Part shown: piece after piece, positions 9,220 to 20,120 of the stretch | How positions within the stretch are numbered: position 1 is the first letter of the stretch | Layout: each line of letters starts with the position of its first letter | DNA from: Choanephora cucurbitarum | Taxonomy: Eukaryota; Mucoromycota; Mucoromycetes; Mucorales; Choanephoraceae | NCBI GenBank assembly: GCA_025331435.1 | Contig: JAIWNI010000130.1 | Location: 1-64,000, forward strand | Direction: 5' to 3' | Length of the DNA stretch: 64,000 bases | Program-made: the position numbers and the translations under genes | The notes under the pieces: model-generated | Told to the model about the DNA's origin: nothing | The model's input: only the letters and a program-made list of their open reading frames with translations | Databases searched by the model: none

Positions 9220-10999
9220 ACACACTTATGCGGTTGGTTTCAGACTTCTGCCACAAAAGAAAAACACTTGGCTCTTTCAAGTTTTACTAAAATTCAAGCG
9301 CACTCGTTTGAAATCTAATAAGTTCGACCAGATCTAATGATAGCTGAATAGATGAGATTTAGTTGGTTAGGCTTTGCTTGAGGCAAATATTTAAGCTTGA
9401 TTTGACTGGCATAAATGACTTTGCGTGTAGATCAGAAGTTTGTTCAGGCATGTCTAGTCGATAGAAGTTTTCAGATTAACACGACGAGTATAAATAGATC
9501 AAGGAACTTAGTCCGCTTAACTATGTAACATTTGCCTTTACAGAACAAATAAGAATAAAGCGAAATAGATGAGAGCAACCAAAGAACCGAAGAACATCTG
9601 TTGTCTTTTTAATAATTCAGAGAAATCATAGTTGTGCATAATGATGCTTTATCAAAATCATTGTAAAATCTACTTTTTATTCATACTTTCTGACCATTGC
9701 TAGAAAGCGGCTCGGTCTTTAATCCACAATGTCAATCTCCGCTACGTCTTTTCTTATCTACCAACTACTTATAGCAAGCCAACTCCATGGCTCTTGCATG
9801 GAGGTATAAAAAATACATTGTTGACACCTTCCTAACTCTTACAGGACTTTGAGGTTTATCTTTATTCTGTTAGACACATGAGATCTTACAGTAATTGTAA
9901 GCCTAAAAACAATCCTGAATCTCCTGCCATATCAGCAGTGAGGGGCTGGTTGTCAGATTGGTCACTCAGTTTGTTTATTTTGATATAATTGGTTGTATTC
10001 TTTGTTTCTCACTTTTTTCGGCAGTTTGAGACTGAGTTTATACTGAACGCTACTTGCTCTTTGTTTCAATTGCTCGATACATAGATCAGTACACCAAATG
10101 CAAAGTTTACAAAAGTGAATCATTTCAGTGTCTCAAATTGCTATTTAACAAGTTGAAATCATCCCATTGACATTCTGCATACAAACCCCATGCTTGAAAT
10201 ATGTTGAGCCGACTGTTGTTACCTTTGGCTATGCTCCTGATTGAATTTTGCCTTTAATGTCCTGTTTTGATCTAGGCAAAATAATGATCTTATTTTAAAA
10301 GAATAAATAAATCGAAAAGGTATTACTTTAGGCCTATTGATGAAAGTTCTTTCATCCAAGAGAAAGTCGTGATGACACAACAATAGTTTATCTGCTTGAG
10401 GATTCATTTCGTATCATAATGTCAAAAATTAAGGTAGCATCTTCACTTGTTGGGTTTGGTTTGCTAACGATCTGAATTACAGTTTAAAAGTAAAGTTGAT
10501 TCACACAATATTACCCAAAAAAAATATGCCAATAACTCGCAAGCTCTTGAGAGTAAGCATTTGTTGTGTTTGGTCTTAAACGCATACATCATTTACAAAC
10601 CGATCGAGCTGACATAGCTTGCTGCCGGTTACTTTCTCAAAATCATTAAATAAGCGGAGAGTTAACACGCACTGACCAGCTTAACATGGTTGGACAAGTG
10701 TTGCTATAATCTATATGTTTTGAAAAGGAGCTTGTATAATAAACGCTGGCATAAACCAACAAAAGTGAAGACTTTTCTCAACTCTTTAGACCTTGTTCAC
10801 GCCTCCTGTCCTCTCTTGCTATTCCAAGTAATTCTCACGTGAAAATAAACAACAAGGTAAACAATGATGCAATAGAATAAGACTGTTTATCAGAGGACTG
10901 GCTTCCACAAAAATTTCTACCTGTCAAAAAACTATAAATAAGGATCAAAAAATGACTTTTCTCGTTTTGTTTTTTTCTTCAATTCACATCACTTTACAA
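9220..10999. other. Arm sequence without a supportable gene
   Basis: AT-rich DNA containing only the 62-codon ORF at 10219-10407 (-), which copies 26-214. No promoter, RNA gene or element end was recognised. This region appears again at 39390-41190 and 49223-51000. Confidence 0.5.
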
Positions 11000-11411
11000 A
11001 TGAAGAATGAATGGGCGGTCATTCTTCTTGGTGCAAAACTAAACTTTGTATTTGTTCTGTTGGGCTAAGGGGCAAACAATGAAGCATGAGCGGATGGTAG
11101 TTCTCTTCTTGTAGTTGGGTTCAACACCTTTCTTTGTTCTGTTGGGCTACGGGGACAACAAGAAAGAATGGGCGGCCTTCTTTCTTTAAGTGAGAGTCAA
11201 ATCTTGCTTTTCTTCTGTTGGGCTAAGGGGTAAACAATGAAGAATGAACGGTGGGTGGTTCTATCGTCTTGTAGTTGGGTTCAACACCCTTCTTTTGTTC
11301 TGTTGGCTAAGGGAAATTTTAAAAATGAAAAAATGAAAAAAATGAATGAAAATGAATGAAAATGAAAGAAAATGAAAGAAAATGAAAGAAAAAGAATGAA
11401 AATGAAAATGT
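11000..11411 (+). repeat. Four-unit imperfect tandem repeat plus AATGAAAG tract
   Basis: Four copies of a roughly 75-90 bp unit each contain TTCTGTTGGGCTA followed by (A/C)GGGG. Units 2 and 4 share a second conserved piece, CTTGTAGTTGGGTTCAACAC, so the array has an alternating higher-order pattern. It is followed by an AATGAAAG/AATGAATG simple tract. The unit is unusually GC-rich for this DNA. Copies: 39000-39415 (inverted) and 51001-51419. No function is evident. Confidence 0.85.
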
Positions 11412-11946
11412 TTGACCTTACTAGACAGGAATCTTATAATTCAAGTGTACAACTCGGCTGTAAAGCGCTCTTCTACTTTTAACTTAATGTTGTTGTTGAT
11501 TTCCAGCTGAAATAAAAATAATTGAACTCAAAATTTACCAACTTTGCCTATAATTTTGTATCTTAGAAGTCTCTCATATCGTTTTCCTTTTATCAAAGCC
11601 AAAAAAAAAAAGACATCAGCACACAATAGACTGACTGACATCTTGATCATTTATTATGAGTAAGATTGTTTAGCAAACAATCACAATTGAGATCAGTAAG
11701 CTGATAAGGGACTGATTCATATCTTTTTACTGATCTGTCTGAGGTAAGACAATTAGGTCTTTGTGATACAAAAGACTGACAGGCCCCTTTGATAGTAGTA
11801 TGGTTTTTTTGTACAGCATTTTGATGAAATCGGACTCGTCTGATTGTTAAGAAAAAAAAAAGAGCCTTTCTGAAGTTCGGCTGTCATAATTAAAAGAAAA
11901 GGTAGTAAAGTAGAAAAGAGCTGCTACTTCTCAAAAACTCATCATT

Positions 11947-12129
11947 TTGACAAACCGAATGGCAAGTAGAAAATTGCGCTTGTTTATCTATATTGTTGCA
12001 CACTTTGCTTTGTCTTGTCTAGTGTATACCTTTGTAGCCTGCCCAAATCTATTTCACCAAAATCAAGTGGGACAAGAACAAAGACTGATACTGCCTTTCT
12101 TCTCTAACAAAAGTAGGTCACTGCTTTGA
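11947..12129 (+). CDS. Possible membrane-protein exon
   Basis: The frame begins MTNRMASRKL and then one clear hydrophobic helix (FIYIVAHFALSCLVYTFVA) and a polar stretch ending near a GTAGGT donor-like site. The same frame is at 51956-52138 (+). It may be the first exon of a gene that continues with the membrane-like segments at 12850-13900. The intervening 700 bp is filled by the TG repeat, so linkage is unproven. Confidence 0.25.
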   Translation: MTNRMASRKLRLFIYIVAHFALSCLVYTFVACPNLFHQNQVGQEQRLILPFFSNKSRSLL

Positions 12130-12578
12130 GCTAGTTCCTTTTCGCGAACGACCCTCGTCACCTGTATTGGGATTGAGTCAAACACTGACAAAGTGCAACT
12201 GAGCCGCCTGATCTCCTGACAACCTATAAGTGATCCTGTAAGGAACTGGATAGAGAAAGTGGATACAGACATGCCTATACTATCTCTTGTTAGTAGTTGG
12301 ATGAATCGGCTTTTTCTGCTACGAATTTAGGATAGTGCGAACAGAACTAAGCTTTTTTCTTTAGTTTGTGAAAACGAGTAGAGAGAAAGGCTTACCCTCT
12401 GCGTTCTTTTCTCACTCCCTCCCTCTCTTTCTTTCTTTTTTTTGTTGCTATTGAAAACACTTGCTACTGGATTACTTAAGTCATAAATATCTTTGTCTCT
12501 GTCTCTGGTTTTTTTTGTTGAACTGTTAAAGGTGACGAATAAGTAAGTATTTACATATATGTAAATATGCATTTGCAC

Positions 12579-12661
12579 GTGTATGTGTTATGTGTGTGTG
12601 TAGTGTGTGTGTATGTGTGTGTGTTATGTGTGTGTATGTGTAGTGTGTGTATGTGGTGTGT

Positions 12662-12701
<40 letters not shown>

Positions 12702-12781
12702 GTATGTGTGTGTGTTGTGTGTGTATGTGTGTGTTGTGTGTGTATGTGTATGTGTGTGTGTATGTGTGTGTGTGTGTGTGT
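12579..12781 (+). repeat. TG dinucleotide microsatellite with TATG interruptions
   Basis: Imperfect (TG)n with TA and TT interruptions. The copies at 37559-37828 (as CA) and 52587-52839 differ in length and interruption pattern more than any unique sequence does, as expected for a microsatellite or for assembly error in one. Confidence 0.97.
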
Positions 12782-12904
12782 GAGGGTGAGCATGTGCTCA
12801 GAAGACGTGGGGAGGCATTTCATATTATATTTCTTTGCTGTTTCATTGATGTCTCTTGGCACACTCGCCTAATATATGCTTTGGCTTGATTTTTGTCTTT
12901 AAAG

Positions 12905-13900
12905 ATGTATCTTACCGTATCGGACTTAAAGAGAGTGAAAATGAAGCTCCATATAACTCACCCTTAGCATTTTATTTATTCAGCGGATACGCTTGATTTA
13001 CGCTTAGTCTATATTTTGCAGAAAAAAGTGTCATTGGATTTGTATTTTTGTCACTATTATTACTTCATTTTCGTCTTTCTATTGTTCGGATCCGATCAAT
13101 TACTGCTCTTGTCATTTCTGGTATGTGTTTTCGATTATCCAACCTACAATCAGAATCAATTCAAAAGTCAAGCCATGCTAATTCAGCACACACTAAATAT
13201 CATCAGTCAGATTGAATATAACAATGACAAATACTACTTTCTGTTTACTCCTTGGTTCATCGTTTCGTTGTTAGGACATTTCCTGCCTACTTACACACTA
13301 CCAAGCCATAATGAACACCATATTGCTTGCTTCTATCAAACAGCACAAATACTATTCAACTCACTTTACTTTACTTTACTCGTCCTATTGGATACAGTGC
13401 CAAAAGAAAACGAGTAAACCAAAAAAAAAAAAAGACGGAAAGCAGAATTGCAAGGATAAATTGACATAGTATTCATGTCTATTGATATGACACAAGCTCG
13501 TAATTCTTATGGCTTTATTTCTCTTTCTCTCTTTGTCTCCCCCCTTTTTTTATTTCTATTTACTAATCAGTTATTGCAATGACAGAGTTTCATTTAGTTA
13601 TCTAAACAGGTTTCTCTCAAAACTTGGAAGCGCTTTGAGAATCAACTGCATAACTATCACCGTTTAATTTACCAACATGATCCTGTTACTATTCTGTATT
13701 CATTCTTCTTGACATCAGCCTGCCCAAGACTTGCAGAGTCAGCTTTCTTGAGATTTCTTTTTTCTGTATTGCTTGACTACATCTTTATGCCCTTGACATC
13801 GCTTTATTGGCAGAAATTATCTTCAGCATTTCAAACGCAACTATTACTAAGTTTAGATGATCATAATCGATGACCTTTTTTTTTCCTAATTTCTTTCTTT
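12905..13900 (+). CDS. Putative multi-exon membrane protein, exon structure unresolved
   Basis: Several segments on this strand read like real protein. These are about 12905-13000 (IGLKESENEAPYNSPLAFYL), 13016-13150 (two frames, both hydrophobic, with a GTATGT donor-like site near 13120), 13200-13417 (FTPWFIVSLLGHFLP, then a second helix ILFNSLYFTLLVLL) and 13622-13870 (KTWKRFENQLHNYHRLIYQ, then two helices and a stop). At least four hydrophobic helices are seen. Reading frames between segments do not join cleanly, and the copies at 37000-37290 (-) and 53072-53474 (+) differ by single bases in AAC/AAAC, so indel errors may hide the true gene. No family was recognised. Confidence 0.35.
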
Positions 13901-14008
13901 TTTTTTCTGGACCGGCAGTTAGTACCCTCTTTCCTTATTTAGAGATTGAGCGAATAAGATGGTAATGACTACATCATCTGCTGCTTCTAAACTGAACATA
14001 CTATATTG

Positions 14009-14513
14009 CTAAAAAGAATAGATGCAATGATTTTGCCACCTTTTTGATCAGAAAATAAGCAACGAACCAAGAAAAAAAAGCTTTTCTTCTGTGTTAGTAA
14101 ACCTGACAGCCGCATGAAGATCAATCCAACAATCCCAAAAAAAAAAGAATAAGGATAATGAGGAGAGTGTGGATTCTTGATAGCTCAGGTGTAGCAAAGG
14201 CCTGAAATGTTGAGGCAAAGAAAAATACAGAGAGGAAAAAAAAACAATTGGCTCTTATCTAACAGATTGTCTTTTCGTATGAGAAAAGCAACGGCTAAAT
14301 TAAGGATAGAAGTTAAAGGCAGACAAAAAGAAAGGCCTACTTTCTTACTGTTAACTCGCTTCTGTTTTTTTAATTTATGCGTTGACCGCTTTATTTTTTC
14401 CGTTGTATGTATCGCTTTTACTTTTGAACTTGCAGGTTCTTCAGGTTCTCTTCTTCTCTTTTCTCTTCCATCCTGTTGCTGACTTTGTTGTTTAGTCTTT
14501 CCCCTACTGACAT
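14009..14513 (-). pseudogene. Three-helix membrane protein ORF, frame broken in this copy
   Basis: Counterpart of the intact 166-codon frame at 35821-36321. Here the frame is interrupted by a missing base near 14453 (CTCTTTTCTC against CTCTTCTTCTC), by a nine-base instead of eight-base A-run near 14236-14244, and by a longer, interrupted A-run near 14138-14150. The last two changes are shared with the other right arm (54069-54576), so they are not independent random errors. Confidence 0.45.
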
Positions 14514-14605
14514 TAAATGTTCTTGTTTAGGAACCCTTATCTAATAAAATTATCTAAGCTATCACGAATACAAGTTCTTGCTCATTACCTTTCTAGTTTC
14601 TTTTA

Positions 14606-14687
14606 CAGTCATCCTCCGATTTAGGGAACGGATTCGGTTCCCTCAAGACCGTTTCCTAAATTCCGTTCCCTAAATCGGAGATGACTG
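14606..14687. mobile_element. 82-bp foldback MITE (pogo/Tc1-like)
   Basis: An almost perfect hairpin flanked by TA at 14604-14605 and 14688-14689. The arms begin CAGTCAT, then CTCCGATTTAGGGAACGGA, with a short asymmetric loop; one arm carries an extra C (CATCCTCC against CATCTCC). It has no coding capacity. The CAGTC end is shared with the 234-bp MITE, suggesting mobilisation by related transposases. Copies: 35647-35728 and 54669-54750. Confidence 0.88.
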
Positions 14688-15302
14688 TACCACCAAACAA
14701 ATGATCTACATACTATTTCGAATCTAGTCATATTACCTTGAATTGTACTCTATTTATGCTTGGTTATAACAAAACGCAAATTAAAAAATAGCTAGGAAAA
14801 CCAAGAAGTTATCATTTATTTCACATTTTGGAAGAAACAAAGATTGGAAAATTTTTGTTTTCAGAGTTTGTCTTTTTCCTTGTTGTGGAGGAAGAAAGAT
14901 AGGCTTACAATTTTAGATTTAGTATGCATTCTTTAAATTAAATGACATAGTTTTAGCCATAAAATAGCCCAGATAGCGATTTATTTGGCATTATCAAAAA
15001 CATTCTTTTATGTAGAACGCAACAGTTGGAGTTTTTTTGTTCAGTTTTGAACCTGTTTATAAGACTTCAAATGAATACACTGCATGGCTGCAAGTCTTTT
15101 TTTCTTGAGTTTCACCTGAAATAACTGGTAAAAGCTAATTTCTTTGTACCAAAAAAAAAAAAGCAAAAATCAAATACAGCAGAACAACTGCTAACCCATT
15201 TATTATTATAGATTGTCTATGCTATATGCATCGAGTTGTTTGGCAAAATTGTCTTGCTACAAAAGTTGATTTCATACTGAAAGGACAGATCTGAGATGAA
15301 AA

Positions 15303-15535
15303 GCTAATCCTACTTTCAGAAGTCGTTGTCTCGCTTGTTATTTCATATCCTAGAGTCCCTTCATAGCAACGATAATTGAAGCAATGAAATCCTTCAATAC
15401 ATTCAAAGTAAGCTACAGAACCATTAACTTGATTTGTACGTCCGCAGGGTCCATGCAGTGCTGATCTAACTACTTTTAATGAATTCACATACGTTAAAGA
15501 GACAAAGAAGAGACAAGAAATATGTTTGATTTCAT
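15303..15535 (-). pseudogene. Small secreted Cys-rich protein, frameshifted copy
   Basis: Copy of the ORF at 34796-35029. One A is missing from the fifth codon region (GAAATATG against GAAAATATG), so the signal-peptide start is out of frame with the body. A second missing base near 15310 removes the stop found in the other copies and opens the frame for a further 27 codons with three more cysteines, ending at 15222. Sequencing error is the simplest explanation for one or both. Confidence 0.5.
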
Positions 15536-15861
15536 TATTGATTCGACACTAATATGCTGCGAAAAGTGTTGATGAATAAAAAAAAAGATACAAAATTTTT
15601 TAAAAAGACAAAGAGGATTATTTAATGCCTCGCTTTTGGTCAATTTAGCATAATTGGCCTCGTACCTAAACGGAACTATTTTTCTATTAACCCAGATTAT
15701 GATTTCACTCTCTTCAGGCTATTAAAACACATGTTCTTGTCTATTCTACCTCTAAATACTTATGAGTCGAACTAACTGACTACATACATAAGTCTCGATC
15801 GATTTTTTATCTGGTATCACACTCATAGTACTTAGTAAATCATTCATATTACAAACTGGGC

Positions 15862-16092
15862 TTATACAATAGAAGGTTGCTTGTGAACTGGAATAAAGAC
15901 AAAGTTGCAAAATAAATTAATCCATTCTTCAATTTTATCTATACTAATTATGTGATTTTGATTTCGATAGGTATATTCTATCATTTTTATACATAGTTCA
16001 AGAAAAATTACTTGTCCAAAACAAAGCAATTTTTTGTAATGATATATTATTAAAATTGGGTTATCATGGATGAATTTTCGAGTTTTGATCAA
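15862..16092 (-). CDS. Unrecognised 76-codon ORF
   Basis: The frame begins MIKTRKFIHDN and ends FIPVHKQPSIV, with protein-like composition (several Ile, Tyr, Cys and charged residues, no low complexity). It is identical in the other right arm (55931-56161). In the left arm of block 2 it is broken by a 2-nt deletion near 34361. It could be an exon or a fragment of a mobile-element protein; I could not place it. Confidence 0.25.
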   Translation of the reverse strand: MIKTRKFIHDNPILIIYHYKKLLCFGQVIFLELCIKMIEYTYRNQNHIISIDKIEEWINLFCNFVFIPVHKQPSIV

Positions 16093-16427
16093 TTCAATTT
16101 AACGCGAAAGATAGCTCTGATTCGATGAGACTTAATTCCAGTAAGAACATACATTTCGGAATACTTGAATAATTGTCCAATTAATTCTGCAAATATGGCA
16201 TAACTTGTCAAGCAGAAAATGATTTTTTACTCTAAAGGATTGTCACTTCCAAATCGAGTGACAGTTGTACAATTACTGAGGAAGGTATGACACCCACTTT
16301 GCGATAGAAGTAGTCGTTGTCATGACTTATAATTGACCTAGGCAAGTGCACTCGAGACTCGGTGGAGGAGTTAACATACAAGACAAAGAGAAACAAGCTA
16401 TGGTCTGGTAGAACATCTCCCTCTGAC

Positions 16428-16636
16428 TTTTCCTTTCCTTTCCTTTCCTTTCCTTTTTTCCTTTCCTTTTCCTTTCCTTTTTCCTTTCCTTTTTCCTTTC
16501 CTTTCCTTTCCTTTCCTTTCCTTTCCTTCCTTTCCTTTCCTTTCTTTCCTTTTCCTTTTCTTTCTTTTCTTTTCTTTTCTTTTCTTTTCTTTTTTTCTTT
16601 TCTTTTCTTTCTTTTCTTTTCTTTTCTTTTCTTTTT
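16428..16636 (+). repeat. TTTCC/TTTTC pentanucleotide microsatellite
   Basis: A pure pyrimidine tract of about 200 bp on this strand. Copies at 33637-33911 (as purines) and 56498-56751 differ in length; the last is interrupted by non-repeat bases. Long Phe/Ser/Leu or Lys/Arg/Glu open frames here are artefacts. Confidence 0.97.
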
Positions 16637-16746
16637 TCATGCAGATTTAAAGCGCCTTCGAAATGCAATGCCAGCATTTTCATTCGGAGGCTCAAAGCCA
16701 CTCCCAAACCAACCACGTCTAAAGTTCATCTCTACTAATTACTTTC

Positions 16747-16798
16747 CTTCTTCTTCTTCTTCTTCTTTTCTTCTTCTTCTTCTTCTTCTTCTTCTTCT
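16747..16798 (+). repeat. CTT trinucleotide microsatellite
   Basis: About 17 CTT units with one TTTT interruption. Copies at 33483-33526 (AAG) and 56862-56916. It lies about 110 bp from the pentanucleotide pyrimidine tract. Confidence 0.97.
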
Positions 16799-17106
16799 TT
16801 GACGCGTGCTGAGTGAAGGTCTCTTGCGAGTCATGAGTAATTGACGTTGATTGTTGCATTCCGGACTACTCTCGATAGCTCCTGTTTCCGATAAACTCTC
16901 AAGCAGTGCAGATCACTTTCCCACAGACCTTAGCCTTATGGTGTATTGGTCTTGTACCTGTGCATCAGCTCTTCCGTTTTTTTTTAGGGATTACTCAGAG
17001 AGGTGAACGCTGTATGGCAGTGAAAGCAAAGTATGATCCAATTTTTGTCTTTCCATTTACTTGAGAAAGTCTCTCTCAACCTTGACATCCGTATTGTGGT
17101 TAACCT

Positions 17107-17310
17107 TCAGATCTGTTCCCTCTTATGCACTTTTGACGTATAGTACAGCTTGGGTCCAAGCTTGCCTCTGGTTTTCATGTTAGCCTCCGAGTAACAAGCA
17201 GCCTCTGTTCCAATGTATCTTTGTATCATAATCTTCAGTGAAGAGAGTGAGGGTGATGGAGGACGCCCAACCTTTACCATGCTTGCTGACTCTCGATCGC
17301 CTTCTTTCAT
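17107..17310 (-). CDS. Unrecognised 67-codon ORF
   Basis: The frame begins MKEGDRESASM and ends YYTSKVHKREQI. It is intact here and at 32973-33176 (+), and broken at 57217-57429 (-) by one extra T. Composition is protein-like, but no domain is visible. Surrounding sequence (17400-18430) also contains several short coherent frames on both strands and may be a decayed mobile element; I saw no catalytic motif to prove that. Confidence 0.2.
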   Translation of the reverse strand: MKEGDRESASMVKVGRPPSPSLSSLKIMIQRYIGTEAACYSEANMKTRGKLGPKLYYTSKVHKREQI

Positions 17311-18053
17311 AATTACTGGTCAACTGTCTCTTCCTGTCTCTTCCTGTCTCTATTCTTTTTGTTTTTCTTACTTTTTTCTTTCTTGATCCAAGTCCTGATA
17401 GTTGACAGCTATACTGCTGCTAGTCGCTTAGGGGGGGGGGGGTAAGGATTAGCCTCATCCTGTATTCGAAAACCAGAAGCGAGCACACGTCCTTCTTCCG
17501 AGGGTTGGATTGTGTTGCTCACTAGATCCACATTCGCGGCCTTGTCATCGTCATGAGCGGATTGTGCTTTTTTTTTTTTTTGGTATGAGTGGCATTATGG
17601 GAGGTTTAGTGACTGGTGACCAGAGAGTCTTCTCAGACTGGATGATCTCGAAAGCCCAAACATACGCGCAGAAAGAACGTTGTGTGTCAACACAAAGTTG
17701 CAGACAGTGGAAGTCTACTCTTTGATCAGTACAACACCGGGTGCAAAGTCTTGCGGACCGCTAAGGCTTCAGCCAGACCCGTTTGTAAGAGAGGGAGAGA
17801 GAGGGAGCAGATAACAAACTTGGTCGTTTTTTTTCATTGGGATAGAGCAACTGATTGTTGAAGGTGATTTGCCGGAAGGAGCTATAGATTGATTGCTTCG
17901 CACTGTCATTGGACACCTATTGTTGAATATCTTCTTCTCTTGACAACAGGAGAGGAAGATGCTCAGAAGGACCATCCACCATCTGTCTTGGCATGGAGGC
18001 AAGAGCACTACAAGGTGTCTGACAATAGCCCCAGAACCCTTTTTCTTTTCCGT

Positions 18054-18199
18054 TCATTTCATTTCATTTCATTTCATTTCATTTCATTTCGTTTCATTTC
18101 GTTTCATTTCGTTTCATTTCGTTTCATTTCGTTTCATTTCGTTCATTTCGTTTCATTTCGTTTCATTTCGTTTCATTTCGTTTCATTTCGTTTCATTTC
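18054..18199 (+). repeat. ATTTC/GTTTC pentanucleotide microsatellite
   Basis: About 29 pentamers, ATTTC at the start and alternating ATTTC/GTTTC after that. Copies: 32121-32223 (shorter, as GAAAT) and 58178-58328. Open frames of alternating Phe-His-Ser residues here are artefacts. Confidence 0.97.
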
Positions 18200-18228
18200 C
18201 GTATTCTTTGTTCTTCTTATGAACTTAT

Positions 18229-18429
18229 TTATGGTACAACACCAAGATGGACGTGCTTGGTTTTGACGCATTTTTGAAAGGTACCCTCTCCGTTGTTATT
18301 GCATTTCTCAGTATTGTTGCCTTGCATAACCAAGTGGTACCTGGCTGGTGATTCAGTCAGCTTAGCTATGTTGGCGCGACTCGCTGTAAAGTCGATGGAT
18401 GACACATCATCATGAGCAATCCGGCTCAA
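18229..18429 (-). CDS. Unrecognised 66-codon ORF
   Basis: The frame begins MSRIAHDDVSS and ends KTKHVHLGVVP, with balanced composition. It is identical at 31890-32090 (+). In the other right arm an extra T (near 58395) shifts the frame. It looks more like real protein than most small frames in the arms and may be a remnant of a transposon protein, but no motif confirms it. Confidence 0.25.
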   Translation of the reverse strand: MSRIAHDDVSSIDFTASRANIAKLTESPARYHLVMQGNNTEKCNNNGEGTFQKCVKTKHVHLGVVP

Positions 18430-19252
18430 CCCTTTTCTTTTCTTTTATTTTCCTTTTTTTTTTCATCCCCACTTAATATGCTTTCTGTTGATTAGAGGTA
18501 CTCTTTACCTTCTCGTGATTAATCCTGTTCGTATCAAGATCATTGACTTGATTTTGAGAACCAAAAAGTAAAAAAGAAATAAGTTAAAATAAATAAAAAC
18601 CACATCTTGTAGGCTCTAGTTTCTTATGTTTGCTTATGTTTGTTTCGCTTATAGTCAAACTGTTTGTTTGTACTCGAAACATTAACAATGACTTGTCAAG
18701 AGCATTTTATGTAAGTGTAGCTGCCAGTGACTGTTTGAGACGATGAAAAGCCGTATGATCCATAAAAGCAAAAAAGAAAAAAAAAAGACCAAGAGCTCCA
18801 ACAGGATTGTAGAGACCATGAAACGATGTCGCGCTAGTAACTTGGTTGAAGAGTGTTGATGTTCCTGAGATACACACCCCTATACCTAGCATGTTGTTGG
18901 ATCATATGGCATTTCGATACTGAAAGCGATGCTTTTTCCAACAGTTTGCCACTTTCAAATTGGGCAATCTTAGATCTCGGTATGTATTTGAGATAGCTGC
19001 GATTATTTGACTTCAATAACCAATTGAAGCGAATTTTAGCATAAAATATCTTACGCACTTCTCTCTGTTCAGCTGCTTTATTCTATACAACGACCTTTGG
19101 TTTTCATTATTGGTGTTGATTATATGGCTAGATGAGATCTCATTATGGGTATGCAAGCCTAGATCGACTTGAAAGAAGAAAATGTAATATATGTACATAT
19201 AACTAGATTTCGAGCAATCCATAAATAAAATTACAAGCAATATGTAGATTAA

Positions 19253-20120
19253 ATGAAATGCTACCATGACAATCCAATCCAATTTACACTACATACAATA
19301 CCGAAGACGTATTTGGTCATGCGAATCCTTATGTATGCATGGTCAATTGAGCACCACAAGCGGCAACCTTGCTGTATCCTTCAGTCGATTTGTTTTCTAT
19401 CTCGGACTGGTATGGGATCATTGTTTCAGCCTATCTTTGCAGGAAAGCATATGTTGCTGTCTCTCTTCTTTGGAGGCCAAATTGGAAATACAATAGTCGC
19501 TTTATTTAAAAGTGTGCATATTATGAAAGATAGGAAGAGATCATGGATTGTTTGTTTGATAAAGATAGTTTTTCATCAAAATATCTAAGAACATCAGGTT
19601 TGTTTTAGAAGATAAAGATAGCGGGTTTGAATATGACATGAAGCGTATGCAAGCTCACATACAAATCTTGTCAAATCTTAATGTTGTTTATCTAACAGAC
19701 TTGATTTAAGAGGCTCTCTATACGCACAAAGATAGTATTAATCAGCATCAAACTACCGTTGATTGCTGTATGTCATTTATCAAGGCACATAACATAGGTT
19801 TGTGCGCCCTTTTAGCTTTGATGATTTTTTATTGTATTCTCTATCTTTGCGTATGTGGTATTCAAGTTGTTTGTTTTTGAAAAAAGCCTCCATTAAAGAA
19901 AAGAAAAGTCAACTCTCAATGACATTTTTTCTTTGTTATATAGCGACATCTAAATCAGGTGCATTTTTAGCAGTGAGCCAATCCTAAACAACATCATAAA
20001 CCAGCCTGGTATGCTGTACCTGAATGAATTCAATCAAGGTGTAAGGTAAACCAAAATGATCGAGATAAGCATGTTGCTTTATCTTGATTTAAACTAGTTT
20101 CAAAGTCAAAATGAAGAATA
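19253..20120 (+). CDS. Putative membrane-protein gene fragments, structure unresolved
   Basis: Coherent pieces on this strand include a hydrophobic stretch near 19440-19520 (LLSLFFGGQIGNTIVALF), a polar piece near 19605-19690 (DMKRMQAHIQILSNLNVVYL) and, near 19765-19910, a DCCMSF motif followed by a strong helix (GLCALLALMIFYCILYLCV) and a basic tail. A Cys-Cys pair before a last helix is reminiscent of tetraspanins, but I cannot show the other hallmarks. The copy at 59388-60130 differs by single bases in T- and A-runs that change the frame. The strand is likely right; the exon boundaries are not established. Confidence 0.35.

Larger units (their letters stand above)
6501..18986 (-). repeat. 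Right arm of inverted-repeat block 1 (12.5 kb)
   Basis: The reverse complement of 31339-43910 and a direct copy of 46505-59121. It starts at the TA flanking a MITE and ends after the bases CGGTATGTA at 18986, where the right and left arms diverge (TTTGAG here, against the complement of the retroelement fragment at 31338). Identity to the other arms is very high across unique sequence. Length differences sit mainly in microsatellites and homopolymers. Confidence 0.95.

Noticed and set aside
12567..12889. Cys/Val-rich and His/Thr-rich ORFs over the TG repeat
   Set aside because: Pure translation of a dinucleotide microsatellite, open on both strands, with different length in each copy.
17889..18266. 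Phe-His-Ser repeat protein
   Set aside because: Translation of the ATTTC/GTTTC microsatellite.
17500..18430. A transposase gene, because of several coherent short frames in a row
   Set aside because: No DDE, helicase, reverse-transcriptase or zinc-ribbon motif can be read, and the frames lie on both strands; only a vague mobile-element suspicion remains.
19765..19910. A tetraspanin gene, from a Cys-Cys pair before a last membrane helix
   Set aside because: The CCG motif and the other three helices could not be shown, so it is kept only as an unresolved membrane-protein fragment.
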